The notes beneath the pieces are model-generated. The model had not been told where the DNA came from. It made no database searches and was given only the letters and a program-made list of their open reading frames with translations. A stretch of 64,000 nt of DNA from Trematomus loennbergii. Its lineage: Eukaryota > Chordata > Actinopteri > Perciformes > Nototheniidae. The DNA is taken from the NCBI GenBank assembly GCA_012861695.1, contig JAAOOA010000002.1:28016804-28080803 (forward strand), read 5' to 3'. Both the position numbers and the translations under genes were made by a program. How positions within the stretch are numbered: position 1 is the first letter of the stretch; each line of letters begins with the position of its first letter. Below, one piece after another: positions 1 to 13,093 of this stretch.

Positions 1-344
1 CATTTTTAGATGGACAGCTCCTTTGATATTTTATCATAGCGAACAAAAAAAGCGATGCATCATCAATCCATCTTCCACCTACATGGCTTGAAAGCAAAAT
101 GGAATCCAATTATAAATACCCATCAGAGCCTAAAATGAATGCTATATGTTTACAGAGTGTTAGTCACGTACGCCTGTCAGACAGTTTCACGCCTATACTT
201 GTAAGAAATTCCACAAATACTGAGTAATGTGTGTCACACGCAGACTTTTACCCCCAATCTCTATTGATTGATTTCTAGGGACTTCATGAGTGAAGGGAGA
301 GACATTGAAAGGTGTGAAGAGAGAGGGAGAAGAGGTTTGCTTAC
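1..344 (-). other. kirrel3: kirrel3 intron (partial) after the Ig2 exon
   Basis: This is the start of the intron that follows the Ig2 exon in transcript direction, beginning with the donor GTAAGC. Its acceptor is off the window. I see no coding signal, repeat or RNA gene in these bases. Confidence 0.8.
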
Positions 345-495
345 GCTGGATGTCAATTGTGACGCTGGTCTCCTTGCCGTTGGGGACTGCCTTGTTGGAG
401 GCTTTGCAGGTGATCTGCTGACCCGTCTCGATGTTGGAAGGCGAGAGGTAGAGCGTGCTCACGGTGCTTTCTCTCCTGCCGTCCCGCAGCAAGGT
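345..495 (-). CDS. kirrel3: kirrel3 exon: second half of Ig domain 2
   Basis: This exon completes Ig domain 2. It reads TLLRDGRRESTVSTLYLSPS, then the second domain Cys in GQQITCKASNKA, and ends GKETSVTIDIQ. The KIRREL3 counterpart has TLLRDGKRES..VSTL..SP and ends ATNKAIPGGKETSVTIDIQ; KIRREL1 diverges more (SIELDVHH at the end). The acceptor is TCTTTGCAG|ACCTTG and the donor is ATCCAGC|GTAAGC. The exon is 151 bp, entering in phase 0 and leaving in phase 1, so the next codon begins with C; KIRREL3 has His here, which is compatible. The following exon, for Ig domain 3, lies outside the window to the left. This is the most 3' coding part of the gene visible. Confidence 0.94.
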
Positions 496-3400
496 CTGCA
501 AAGAGGAAGGCAAAGTTAGTTAAAGTTGAAGAAGAAGTACATGTTTTAGGCCTCTAGATCTATACCACATGGTTGTTTGGTCTAATGGATTAAAGTGCAA
601 AAAACTTAGATTTTCTCATATAAAATAATCTCTAATTGTTTTGATTTTGTGCAGTAAGCTTCAAATGCTGTGAACTCCGAAATTAGAGTCAAACACTATT
701 GAATAATATGTTCAACAGTCTAAATGATATTCAAAGAGCGAACAGAGATGGAATAAACAGTTCACCAGATAAGCGTTGATGAGAAGGTGTAAACCTGGGG
801 AACAAAACCTGAACAAAACAGCAGAACATTCATGAATACACACATCTCGTCCCTTGGGGGACCACAGGCAAACCCTCAAAACACTGTAGCCCGTAGTTTT
901 ACTGCAAAGCTGATTGATATGAAAAAAATAAAAGTACAAATATGTTTTTTGAGCCTCTTTGTGTGTCTGGAGAGCTGCGCTCTAGTGCACGGCTTGTCAT
1001 ACTCCACAAAGGAAATCAATCTTCTTTTCAGCGCTCATCCTCTGAGCCCTACATTGTGGAAGCCATCTGGAATCGGTTGGTAGCGCTCAGTAGCTCGCTC
1101 TCCCCAAAACGCTCTGGGGAGGGCTATGTTAACCAGTGCAGGGCAGAACAAAGTCACCGACTAGAACAAATTGCGTGGGCAACAGGGCACAGTGTGGTCA
1201 ACCACAAAGTCAAGATGCATTTTCCTGCCATCTATTTAAAGAGGCTCACTGTGGCTTAGTGTTTCTTTGTAAAAACACAAGGCCCTGCCACAGTAAAGTA
1301 CAGCCATGTTCCTGATGTAGAACTGTTGAGTGAAGAAAGCTCACATTGGACTTGTTACCTTTGGATAAGCCTTAAAGATGTAATAATACATCAATAAGGT
1401 GATTACATCTCAGCATCTATGCAACATTTTAGTCTGAAACTTGATTCTTGACCTTATCTACAAAGGGTTAATATAAGTTCTAGAAAGGCACAAAAGGCAG
1501 GATGAAATGTCATGACTACATAAGGTACATTACTGTATTATAAAGCGTAATCGCAAAGTGCAAGAGAGCATAATGCTATATATCAACCACCATTTTCACT
1601 ACCCGTTAATCATTGGCCGAGTCTAACTCTAGTTTGTTGTCATTGCACAAATCAGTGGTAATTATCTTATCATTTCTATGCAATGCTTTTTTTTTTTAAA
1701 CCCCTGTAATCTAAGAACGTCTCCCTCTCCTAAACATACCCTATTCTCAATAATATAATTAGTATGTCATTGAACTTGTAATTAAGCTGTCAAGATTTTT
1801 CCATATGAACCTTTTATCTAACTTTAAGTACCTAAAGCTACCTCTTAAGTATCAGAAGAAAGTCTGAGCCTTTTTATGCATATTAATAAGCATTTTATAA
1901 GGATAGTGATATTATAGATGCCATTCATGTTCCTGTGGAGTCCATTTGTATGTGAAGAACCATGTGATGAATTTCATATTTGTGCGTGAGTCACTTCTAA
2001 AGCAGAGCACATTAGCTGTCAGACGTGGGATATGTCAATGTAATATCCTTTCTGACACAATCAAGATTGTTTCCCTCGTCGCCTCGGACCTGTCTGAAGT
2101 CATTAATCTTAAAAAGGGGGTTAGCCGGTTGCTGCATTGAATTCAACACCATGACTACATTACAATTTGATACATTTTCATATCCGTGCCTGGAGAATAT
2201 ACTAGGCTGGAAGGGGTTGGCATGAGTAACAAGATGGAGATGGAAAGGGTTGCTTTTTTGCCACGTAAATTTAAATCTTTATCAGGTGATTTCTGAACGC
2301 TAAAGGGCAAATGAGACCGAGAAACACAGAGCAATAAGCTAAACTATTGCTTGTCAAGTTGATTTATGCAAACATTAGCAGCAGCAACAGGGACATCCCA
2401 CTGGGGCTCTCTTTTCGACACACTTTTAAATTCAGGTCTAAATTTGCTAGCTTTTAGTCTTGGTTATGGCACTGCCTCTTAACATCATCATTCTGACATC
2501 CAACACTGTGTTTTATTTTGAGAAGGATTGTCAGTTAGCAAACTACGACAACTTAACAATAGCTAACTAGCTTAATGGTGCAACCTTCAAGCTTACCGTT
2601 AAATAAGCAAGAAGGTGACCTGTCATTAGAAGACCAGACAGTGGCTTCAAAAAGCCTATCAATCTGGATAATACTAATTAATATAACCGGCTGAGCCCAA
2701 TGGATTATCTACTAAACAAAAGTTGATGTGCTGCCAGCAGTGCTAATTCACTCTTAGCCCTAAACCGCTACTTTGTTTACTCTCATGCTCTATTCTACTT
2801 AGTGATCTATTTTAACAGTGCTGGTAATTCATGAATGAAAGGTTAAAATGACAATCATGTAAGCAAGTGGATTTAATGAAAAACATTGGATTTTATTTAT
2901 TTTATCGGTATTTTGATAATTATATGTGCTTATTTTATCGGTATTTTGATAATTATATGTGCTTATTTTCACCAAAACAGCTTATCTCATTTTGGGAATA
3001 GCCTAACAGCCAAACTCATCTATAGAAAAATCTATAGATAATCAGAAACGTGAGTCATTAAATGTCTTTAGTGTTTTACTGATAAACACATTATGTTTGG
3101 GGCAACCACTAATGTTGTTTTTATAGCTGAAAAGTCAATCAATAAGCAACCATTAATAAGACTAATGGTAAACAGTAAAACAAACGTTAGTTGATACTCT
3201 GAAATGAAATCACATACACAAATAATTACAAATGAAATACAAAAAAATACTAATTTACTATAGATAGTAAGTAGTTTATAAGATATTATCAGATTAGGCC
3301 ATCTTTAATAAAATACTAAATGTGGCTGTAAGGTCATACTAACAGTCCAATAAATGACTGAAAGGAAAATAAAAGTCCTACCGAATGCGTTTGATATATG

Positions 3401-6045
3401 CAGAGATCCCTCAGGGACGTTGCTGAATTCACAAAGTAAGCAAAAGCTAATAATTTATACATCATTAATATTCTGCTTACCCATTCAACACGCCTTTGAT
3501 TTGACACCAAATGCATCTCTGGGTTTCAATCAGCCATTTGAAATTTTGGACCACACAAGGGCTATTTGACTAAATATTCAACCATTTATTTTGACGGTGT
3601 TTGCAGAAATGAAAATATGCCTTTTTTAATGTGGTCATTGAGGTAAAAATAGTTTATTTTTTGAACTCACTACTCACCATTCAGTCATGTATATTTGGAT
3701 CACACTTTTAATTTAATCTATATGATTAAGGTTAATTAGCTTTCCAAAAACAGAAGATCTTCTTACATCAGCACAATGAGTTCTCATACTGTAATGTTGA
3801 AGGTAAGAGCCCATTGACTTAATACTCTCCTCTAGTGCTTGGGAAACTTTACCTGTCTCATAATGAATAACAGTTAACAGGTTTAATGCCCACTCAGATT
3901 TTAATAGGTTACTTTATTTGTAAGTATTCTTCCACCTTATTACTCAATGGGTGTAACAATTAAAATGCAATAAAGTGCTCCAATTACGCAAAAAAGCTCA
4001 TGGAGGATAGGAGAAGAATAATGACACTGGGAAGCAGACAAAACAGCTGCTTTAAATAGTTGTAGGTTAGAGAGTTCGATCATAGAAATTAAATGGAAAT
4101 AGAATACAAAAATTCTGCTGAAAATATTACACACAAACAGTGGCTGCTTCATGTAAATCTAGGTAATTTTACCTGCTATCAAACAGCAACATGATTTGAC
4201 TTTAAAGCAGAGAAAGTAAAAAAAGAAGCTATTTTCTTGTCAGGAGAAAAGCTAAGAACACGCTTAACAATGTTTTAAACCTCCTAACACTGAGATAACA
4301 CCCCAGTCTCCTGCTCACCTCTCAGCTTGCCACCAGAGCATTCATAACATGTAGAAAATGTAGCACATCGGGGAGGGGAATGCATCAGGTTTTTCAGATG
4401 ATTTGCTGCACCATTCCTGTGTAAATAATATCATAGAGCTCCTCTGCACACTTTCAAACCACAGCCCAGACCTGGAGGCAGTTCTTTGCTTTTTGCTCCA
4501 CTGGAGCAGATGGGACATGAGAGAACATTATTCATTAATTTCCTCTGCCCACATATTCACCGCTAGTCTTTATATTTGAACCATTCACCTAAGAGCTTCT
4601 GCCACTTAACTATTTGGGGAGTCCTCTTCATAATATACCGTACAAAAGTTTAGTTAAGCTACCCTCGCTAACGATACACATGAATTCAGTTATCTTATAT
4701 GGTCAAAACCAACTCACAATTATGTTAAGCGATAGCTTTAATCATACACTTTCTCCATAACCACTGGTCCAGTAAATGGCTTTCTAAGAGGTCATAGAGA
4801 TGAGCTTTTGGAGGCCTTAGTGGGAAATTATCTTTGGGTCAGAACTATCATTAGACATGACACCATCAGGAAAGCCATTTCTGTGAGTCGTCCACCACAT
4901 CTGCTCACATTAGTCCTCTTGATCTGCGGGATATGAAAAGACCATTAGAGCAGATGATTATGCTTACAAAATGTCCCCCAACTGCTCAGGACCCAAAAAA
5001 GACTCATCTTCTTTTAATCGAACCCATTGCTTGTTAATGGTGGGCAATAGAGATAAGAGAGAAGAGGGACACACTTGGGCTCAGAGCAGATATGTGAGCA
5101 TCCATCAGCACAGAATTTCCTCATATCTGCACTCGCTCTGAGAGGAAGTGAAGGCAGGAAACGCACCCCCCGCCCACTATTAGCAAGCGCCACCTCAAGC
5201 AATCACTTTATTCAAATCGTCCTGGTGCCGTACCCCAGTCCAATCAATGGCATTTATCTGCTCTTTGAAAAAATCCGATAATGGGATGAGGCAGCACAGG
5301 GAGCGAGGGAAGGCGGGGGAGGTGTTAGTGCTCTTAAGTGCCTGGTCTCTTTATGTGGTTTGTTTAAATGAAAATAGAACATGACAGTGTTGATTGCACG
5401 ATTAGCCTAAAGGGTGAGTGTCAGTCAAAAGTCTATGGGGTCAGGTGATCATGCCACCAGGCTGTGTGCACAGTATCGTGCGCTTAGGCATCAGACGTGG
5501 GAACACGGTCTGTCAGTGAGAATCATACTGCACCGCAAGAAAGGTTCAGGCAGATTCCAGCACGGAAAGTGACATAGTACATTTTGTAACAGGTTGAGAA
5601 GATGAAGAGAGACAAATGCCACTGAAGGAGATCAAAACAAAGAGAAAAGTCAGTGATAGTTCCCCGATCTCGCCATCTGCTTGTCTGAGGTGATTTGTAT
5701 GCTGGGAAAAAAGGGCCAGCAATCTTTTAAGGAATCAAAACACAACCTGGATTTTCAAGGGATTTCACTTCAAAAAGCAGTCTGGATGCTGAGGTAAACG
5801 CCCACCAAAGACTCAGACACTCGCTCTCAAACATCTCATGGATGTTTATAAGTTCTGCAGTTATTTTCGGGAAAGCAAGACATGCAAACATGTAAAGGAA
5901 CAGGTGTTGTCATTCCCTATCTCTGATTAGCTTTTAGAAAAAACGGTCCAGAGAATGAAAGTAAATCCACCATGCAACCCTCTTCCTTAATTCCACCCAC
6001 ACCCTTGTCCCCAGACGGCTTTCAATGACACACCTCCATGCTTAC
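496..6045 (-). other. kirrel3: kirrel3 intron between the two Ig2 exons (5550 bp)
   Basis: This phase-0 intron is bounded by GTAAGC at its donor (right side) and TTTGCAG at its acceptor (left side). The content is AT-rich, with only short unconvincing open frames. The one structural feature is the 33-bp tandem duplication at 2897-2969. No transposable element could be recognised. The stretch around 4920-5300 is less AT-rich and could be conserved, but that is only an impression. Confidence 0.85.
2897..2969. repeat. 33-bp direct tandem duplication
   Basis: The 33-base unit beginning TTATTTTATCGGTATTTTGA occurs twice back to back with no mismatch (2897-2929, 2930-2962), followed by a 7-base partial third unit. 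The perfect identity suggests a recent slippage or duplication event. It lies inside the intron between the two Ig2 exons. Confidence 0.95.
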
Positions 6046-6203
6046 CTTGGAGTTCATGGCCCCATTAAGGACCTGTCCGTTGCGGATCCAGGCGATGGAG
6101 GCTGCCGGCTTGGCGTTGTCGGCATGGCAGGTCAGATTGAGGGGATCTCCAGCTCTTAAGCTCACCACCGGCCCTCCACTGATGACCGGGTCCTCTGGGG
6201 GAA
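6046..6203 (-). CDS. kirrel3: kirrel3 exon: first half of Ig domain 2
   Basis: This exon starts Ig domain 2. After the split Val codon (G from the previous exon plus TT here) it reads [19 protein letters not shown], then [16 protein letters not shown] with the first domain Cys, then the core Trp in IAWIRNGQ, ending NGAMNSK. The segment [19 protein letters not shown] matches KIRREL3 as I recall it; KIRREL1 has AGTPHNLTCRAFNAKPAA, so this exon is a good paralogue discriminator. NLT is a potential N-glycosylation site. The acceptor is TTAACAG|TTCCCC and the donor is TCCAAG|GTAAGC. The exon is 158 bp, entering in phase 1 and leaving in phase 0. It contributes to the extracellular rod that spaces the adhesive domain from the membrane. 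No frameshift or stop is seen. Confidence 0.94.
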
Positions 6204-9165
6204 CTGTTAATACAAAGAAAGAGAGGGCATTAGCCACATGATAACCATATATAATGATTGGTTTCCATATGATTTAGAAACCAATAAGGATTGTGTAATT
6301 CATATTGAATCTGGACTATAAGTAAGTATCTGGAATTGTAATTGAGTTATAATTCAATATGTGTTCTCTTGTTGAGTACAATGATGGCAAACTGGCATGT
6401 AATTACTTGTGGCTTTTTCATGCAATTATAAACATTGCGTTTCCATGTAATTGTGCTACTAGAAGTTTGATCCACATAAAACAAAATATTTAACAAATGG
6501 CACTGTGAAGATTTGACTGCATGTCTTCATCAATCTCCTCACACAGTCAATTCCCATATAATGAGAGTACTTATGATGCTAACTAGAAACCCGATTTTGG
6601 TTTGTTGTATACAAATGACTTTTCTTAAGGAAATAAAAAAAACATGGTTATACATTCTGTGAAGGTAATGACTTCACAGTAAGAAACAGATTTAGCCTGT
6701 GCTTAATCGTAAACCAGCATTGGTGCGATATAAAAGCTTTACACAAGTCACAGCAGGACTGTCTAAATACCAATCAACTCTCCCATCAGTCAAATAAGAA
6801 GACATTTTGCCACAATACACACAGGAATGTCTGAATTAAATGTGACTCAGTCTATGTATAACCCCCCTCAGATGCACAGATGTAAATTTGCTTGCCAATT
6901 TCTCCCCTTCTCAGCTTTGACAAACACAACAGAGAGAAGAAAGGATCACAACAGTGCAATATGAGCCTCTCAATGGTACTGATCAAAGTCCTCTCCCTGT
7001 CTTACCCACGAGCTGATCTTGTTTCTTCTTCTTTTTCTATAACTGAAACTGCAGTGAATTATTGATTGACCTGAGTGCTCATTACAATGCAGATCTGGGG
7101 CAAGATGAAATCAAAGGCTGCAGGCAGCTGCCATATTCCCCTTGCAAAAAGCATCATGATTGGAAAGAAGGTTATTATGGGTTGGATCCATGCTGTCAAG
7201 CAGCACTGAGATGAATGAGAACAGAGAGAAAGGTAATTGGTAAACAGTTTTATACATTTAAAGACAATAAGTATAAAAGAGCAATCTTATGGCAGACATA
7301 AAAGAAAGCGTAGAGCTGGAAAAAACTGTGCATACAGTATTCTACATTGGTCCATCTTCATTTACATATTGTTGTCACTTGACATAACTCATTGTCAATT
7401 TGTATTTGCCGTGAATTTGTTTGAGAAAACATTAAGCACCTCAAGTTTTATATCAGAAACAGAAAACTGAATTCACTTTAAGGACATTATCATATAGTTA
7501 TAGTTATATAGTTCAACTTTAAGACCATTGATCAAAATAATTTGTCATGTCATGCAGAACAAATGGAAAAGCACATTGAGATTGGTCTCCGTTAGAAACA
7601 TTGCACTCCAGCTTTTAGTCACAGACAAGCCCATTTTAGTATTTTAGTGCGTTGGTAATTAGTGCACTGGGGTGGCATTTTGGTCTTTCGCACGTATGAC
7701 TAATCCTTTTGCCTTACAAAAATTGTACATAAAAATACAAGGAAATTATTTGTTTGTCCAATTTATCAGACTTAACCAACAGTGCCACATATTTACAATG
7801 AGTAAGGACTGGATCAGACATCTGTGGGCGCAATGACGTCTGGAATCTGACTAGAACAGACTAATAACTCTGACCTGGACCAGTGGCTCTGCAATATTAA
7901 AGAACATTCCCACAGAAGACACTATGGCACAAAAGTGTTTTAAATGCAGTGTTAATTCTGGCAGGCTCCCTTTCATCTGGCGGTCATTATTATGCGTAGG
8001 GCTGGGAGAGGTAGAGGAATCTCAGGTCAGCACTAACACATCAGACAACAGAGTGCTGATGTAGGCAATGAGAAAGACTCTTTGTGAGAATGTGGTCACC
8101 TTCTGGTCCTCTATCAGCAATTGGAAACAAGGTCAAGGAGAACACATTAGTTTATTCCTATGCTCAGTTTAGAAACTACCGCATGGTATGCAAATGAGAC
8201 AGGGGGCATGTAAAAAGCAATGTGAGCCGGGAATCTCAAACAGCTCTCGCATTTGTCAATAAAGGGAATGAACCAAATGGGAAGCTCAATGAAAGCACTG
8301 AGACAGTTGATTGCAGAGATCCAGCGTTATTGGCTTGCTGTCAGTGCTCTCTTGCACACAAGACTGAAACATTAATTAAATGCCACGCACATAAGGCAGC
8401 CACAAAATATTTTTTTTGTATGGAGAGAGGGAGATAAAAAAGGAAAGTATGTGACTGATAGGACAAAGACTTGACGTGATCTTATTGCTTACAAGGCTCA
8501 GAACTCTCCGAGAACGAGAAAGCTGAGGCCTCTTTGTCATCTTTTAAGGGATATATTCCTCTTCCTCCTATACACACATTAGTACATAGGTGTCTGTAAA
8601 CAGGCATGACAGGGTCAGAAGTTGACACCTCTAATGAGCGTGGATGAAAGGTTGCATCGTTGCACACTGTTTGCAGTAAGTCACCATCTGACCTTTAGAG
8701 TCTCAGTTGTCTACTATTATTCACCGATATGTTTCTCTACTGAGAGATGTCAGAGCAAGAAGAGTTTATGATATTGTGCATAGTGGAGCTTCATGGCAGG
8801 GAGGTCAAAGGCAGACCAAACAGAGCACTGCTACATGTCCAGGTCATGTCCCTATGGAAGGCCACCTGCCAGCAACACGCTGAGATTGAATGGTGAACAG
8901 ACAGGACATAAAATGGATATGCCTTGCTACCTCCATCCTGCAACCTTTGTATCTCGCTGTCCACTATTGTGTTAGAGGTCTTACTGTATGTGCAGGGTGA
9001 CAATGTGGATACAGTTTGTGACAGCCTTGACTGAAATCGTTTTTTTTGTGAAAGTAGCACATGCGCAAGGCTCTCAGCGTGTGCTCCATTGGCATCTTTT
9101 TGAAATTACAACCATTAAAGAGCACTGAAAAAAGGCTCACAAGAAAGCAAGTTGGTTGTACTTAA

Positions 9166-9547
9166 AGGTGGGGTAGGTAATTTTGGAGAAACCAGCTCGA
9201 GTGTGCTAGAATTTGAAAATACACAGCCGGAAAAAATCTGCCACTTCCTTACAGAGCCCCTCCTCCAACACACACAAACGCGCACATGACCAATGAGGGC
9301 ACGAGATAAGTTTGTGCACAGATGGAAGGCTGACAGGCAGGTAGGCCATCCAGTTATTTTAGCCGGGCCGGCTAAAATGATTGGTCGTGCTTTTTACAGT
9401 ATTACGGCTTCCACAGATGAAATTTTGTTATGGATTTTTTGTCAAAGCACTTAAGATATTCATTGCTATCGGGATGTTAAGAGCATTCCATGGAATATAA
9501 CAAAAAGTGTATCTCGAGCCGGTTTCTCAAACTTACCTACCCTACCT
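9166..9547 (+). mobile_element. Non-autonomous inverted-repeat DNA element, copy 1 (382 bp, TTAA-flanked)
   Basis: The element has terminal inverted repeats of about 35 bases: the left end starts AGGTGGGGTAGGTAA (9166-9201), and the right end read in reverse starts AGGTAGGGTAGGTAA (9513-9547). Both ends share GAGAAACC and GCTCGAG. TTAA lies directly outside both ends (9162-9165 and 9548-9551), consistent with a TTAA target-site duplication. The middle holds a near-perfect 21-base palindrome, TTTTAGCCGGGCCGGCTAAAA (9357-9377). No protein is encoded, so it is a MITE-type element mobilised by an unknown transposase. TTAA targeting is typical of piggyBac, but the ends do not start with the usual CCC, so the superfamily is uncertain. 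A second copy of the same length lies at 54473-54854 in the opposite orientation. Confidence 0.9.
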
Positions 9548-12536
9548 TTAATAGAACAATATTTGAGTAAAATAGGAAACCTTTATCCTCTGGGTATTGG
9601 CAGGTGAACGCCTTTATGTCTGCTGAGGGAATAGGAGGATTTGACCCATAACCCAACGTTTATTCAATAGGAATGAATAGGAAAAACTCTGTTAAATTGA
9701 TATTTGAGTCTTTCTCTTTATCTGAGATCTTCCTCTGATCCTGCCTTATGACTGCCAGGTCTGACAGTTAATACAGAGGCCAAGCCTTGAACTTGAATCA
9801 GCCATCATCATTACTGGGCTGTTTGCAAACTCGGCAGTCCCTAATGGTTCTAAATTAGCTCTTTACTGCAGCCATTCGATGGACTTGGCATAAGTAGTGT
9901 GGTCAGTGGTACAGATTGATCGCTCCTCTTTAATTACAGGCTGACTCACTGTTCCTCTCACTGCTTGCTTCTTGGGATAATAATGTAATCTCTTTCAACA
10001 CTTTCACAAATTTGCATTCTCCTGCGCGGGCAAAGACACCGTCGGCATGCAAACGCACAGACACAGACATTTTTCAGTTATTACAGGTTTGATTCAGAGA
10101 TAACTGATAGCAGCCACAAATTAGTTTTTTCTTGCATGTCTGTATTACTCAAAGATGTTAGACGTGTGGTTTTACTAAAGACTTAAAAAAGTTAATTACT
10201 TTAATCCTTGATAGAGTTTGTTGGGTTTGACCCACAACTTTGGTAGGTTTAAAGCTCCAAGCATTCATTTTGTTGTTTGAGGGAGAAATCCAATTGGTCT
10301 GTTAACCTCATCCCTTTGAGGGGTAATTCAACAATTTAGTTTTAAGGCTACTTACATTTTATGGAGGGCCGTCATCTCCACCAAGATAAAACTTTGTTTA
10401 TGTATTTGTAGAAATCTATGAATGCTAACCCTATCTGATTTTAAACCCCACCTGGGTCACCTTAGACAAAAAGAGTAAAAAATACACAGTGATGTCAGAA
10501 AGCCTCATTGCAGTGAGATCATTTACTTTTACTGCAAAATCAAACATATCCATAAATGGGACCAAGGCATATTGATGTGTAATTAACTCAACAGTACAAG
10601 GCCGTAAGTCTGTCACCTCCAAGAGGGGCCTGTGTAAACCCTGGGGGTCATAAAGCTGCCTCTTGTGCCTTAATATATATGAATTCTCCAAACACAGAAG
10701 ATACAACTCCCCAAACACTGAACATAAAACTTGAACTTATGTAAGGGGACGGTGACATAATGCGCTGGAGTTGGCTGAAAAGTCCACTTCAGTCTGGTAA
10801 AAAAACAAGTCTTACTGATGGTGGACCTGCTGGGTTTTCCATGCCAAACCAATATTGGGGAAACTTCTAGAAAGCATCAGATGAAATCCTACCTGCATCC
10901 TGGCTTTCCAGGAGCACGAGCAAGGGGAAAAAAGCAATTTGGAGGTGAATGAATGAGATAGGGCTCCTCACAAGGAGGCAGGATGGTGTACGGAAGGGGA
11001 GGCTTGCAATGTGTAACTGCTGTATAGCGCTGTGCTTCAGCAGACGTGTCCTGAACAACAATGAGCTTCCTGACTTGCCTGTCTATTTCAGGAGAATGCC
11101 TGCACGGGCCGCCTGTCACCCCATTGCGACAGCTTGGAGAGTTTGTGATAGATAGATCAGGGGGAAAAAAAGACAAAAAGGAGAGTAGACGAATACCCAG
11201 CACAGGTGGATACAAGAGACATGCGTGGCTCACTGGCCCAAATCACCGGCCCTCTTCAAGTGCTGTCAGTGTACATCTGTTTGAAAGCCAGACGATACCT
11301 GAGCCATGTGTTGCACAACGATGAGTATGAGTGAATAAATGAAAGAAAGGTGAGAGAAATTCGTAACATAAACTGGATCACAGATGGCAATCACAAACAG
11401 TGTGACAGACTGTACAAAACGTATACACAAAATACGTGAGTACTGATTTGTATGTGTATGTGTATCCTACCACATGGAAGAAGTGGGAAAAAAGGTAAAA
11501 TAATAGCTAATCGAATTGAATGGAATGATTTAAATGCTGGGGTATACACAGACCCATTTTGAGTGTAGTAAAACACTTTTATCAATGTTATGGTAGTGTT
11601 GGTGTCATGATCTACGGAATGAGCGGTGCCAAATAAAGTGGAGCGTTGGACGGATGAAGATGAGGAGTGGGGAGATGCCAGAGCTGTCAGGAACATGTAG
11701 AGCCTGCTCCTTCACAGCGCAGCCATGTGCAGCCCCGAGAAGCTGCTCTCCCCAGATTGGGAGGGTGCTGACATCACTGCTCACCACCGGGCTGCGTTGG
11801 GTTATATCGCTATATACGTATGTGTGTGTGTGAGACTGTGAAGGTGGGAGCAGCAAAATTGGGATTCGGGTTCCAAAAATAACGCTTATTGCAAGGTTCT
11901 GCCAATTATTAGCCCCCGTGGTTTTACATTTTTCCCTGATGCCAATCATTTCTTTGCGAACAATTACAGTTAGCTGAAGCAAGCCTATTTACAATGTAGT
12001 GTGGGTTCAGATCTGCTCAGCACCTGTGCACAGTTGGTACCGTTGTTTTGCAGAGCACAGATGTATCAGTGTCATTTCTCCTCCTTCTGTTGAAATACAG
12101 AGGATTAAATAAATATCCTACATACAGACTGTCTACCATAATAACGCACCTGTTCACAGCCACTCTGATATCATAGATGTACTTATCTCTCCATCTCCTC
12201 TTTCAGACAAAATGGCAGAAAAGGCAGCGCAATTTAAGCGTAAGTCATATTTTCTTCGAAAATGACTGCCGTTTAAGACACCTTATCTCTCACTATACTT
12301 CCGCTGAGATGCTTGGCTAGACCTAAATTAACTTTTGAAAGAGACAAATTGGTTACTTACACGGGAGGCTTTAAAGCTTCTTTTTTGAGTGTGTCTGAAA
12401 TTGGCTCTCTCACACATGCGCTACACGCACACAACGCCAATGGCACCACTCAGTAAGAGGGATATGGTAGGACTTCTAAATGATGAAATAAAGAAAAGAC
12501 AACCCCAAATGACAGTATGTGAATGATACGACACAC

Positions 12537-12576
12537 AACCCTAACCCTAACCCTAACCCTAACCCTAACCCTAACC
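12537..12576. repeat. Interstitial telomere-type repeat (CCCTAA)n
   Basis: About six and a half uninterrupted copies of the vertebrate telomere hexamer (CCCTAA on the plus strand) lie inside the intron. Such interstitial tracts arise by double-strand-break repair or as parts of repeats. A shorter related run is at 31886-31917. Confidence 0.95.
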
Positions 12577-12768
12577 TAGCCTCCCGCAGGGAAACACCCT
12601 GAAACAAGCCCTTTAATAAAGTATTTTTAAACATCATCCGAGGCGTGTCCATGTCTCACCTGCACCACCTCTCTAGACCTCGGCCTGGGTTTTAAACACT
12701 TCTATGGACACTTGGTCGACTTCATTTTAAGATATTTTCCCTCCCCGTGTGCCTACTAACCCGTGTGT

Positions 12769-12829
12769 ATTTTATATTTTATATTTTACATTTTACATTT
12801 TACATATTTGTTTTATATTTTACATATTT
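12769..12829. repeat. AT-rich 7-bp tandem (TTTTATA/TTTTACA)n
   Basis: Imperfect tandem copies of a seven-base unit alternate between TTTTATA and TTTTACA. This is low-complexity sequence with no coding or regulatory reading, in a repeat-dense kilobase between the telomere-type tract and the MITE at 13094. Confidence 0.8.
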
Positions 12830-13093
12830 AACACTTTGTTTGATGTGATTTTTATTACCAGCACTTATTTAAAAAAAAACGTATTCTACTAAGCACTTTT
12901 ATGTATGTATTTATTATTTTTTCAGACAAATTTTACCTGCATGCCGATTTTAAACAAAGTCAACCTCGATACTTTTAGCCAGATGTTTTTAACCCACTTA
13001 CCAGGTCTTTTACCAGATGTTGTGGGACACAGCCTCGGACACCCCACCGGGGGAGACCCCTGCATTTTCTTTATTTCATTTAAAAAAAATTAA

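Noticed and set aside
268..519. Plus-strand frames lying over the kirrel3 exons (also 6038-6241, 17846-18034, 23319-23576)
   Set aside because: These are antisense shadows of the real minus-strand exons, which have consistent splice sites and family matches.
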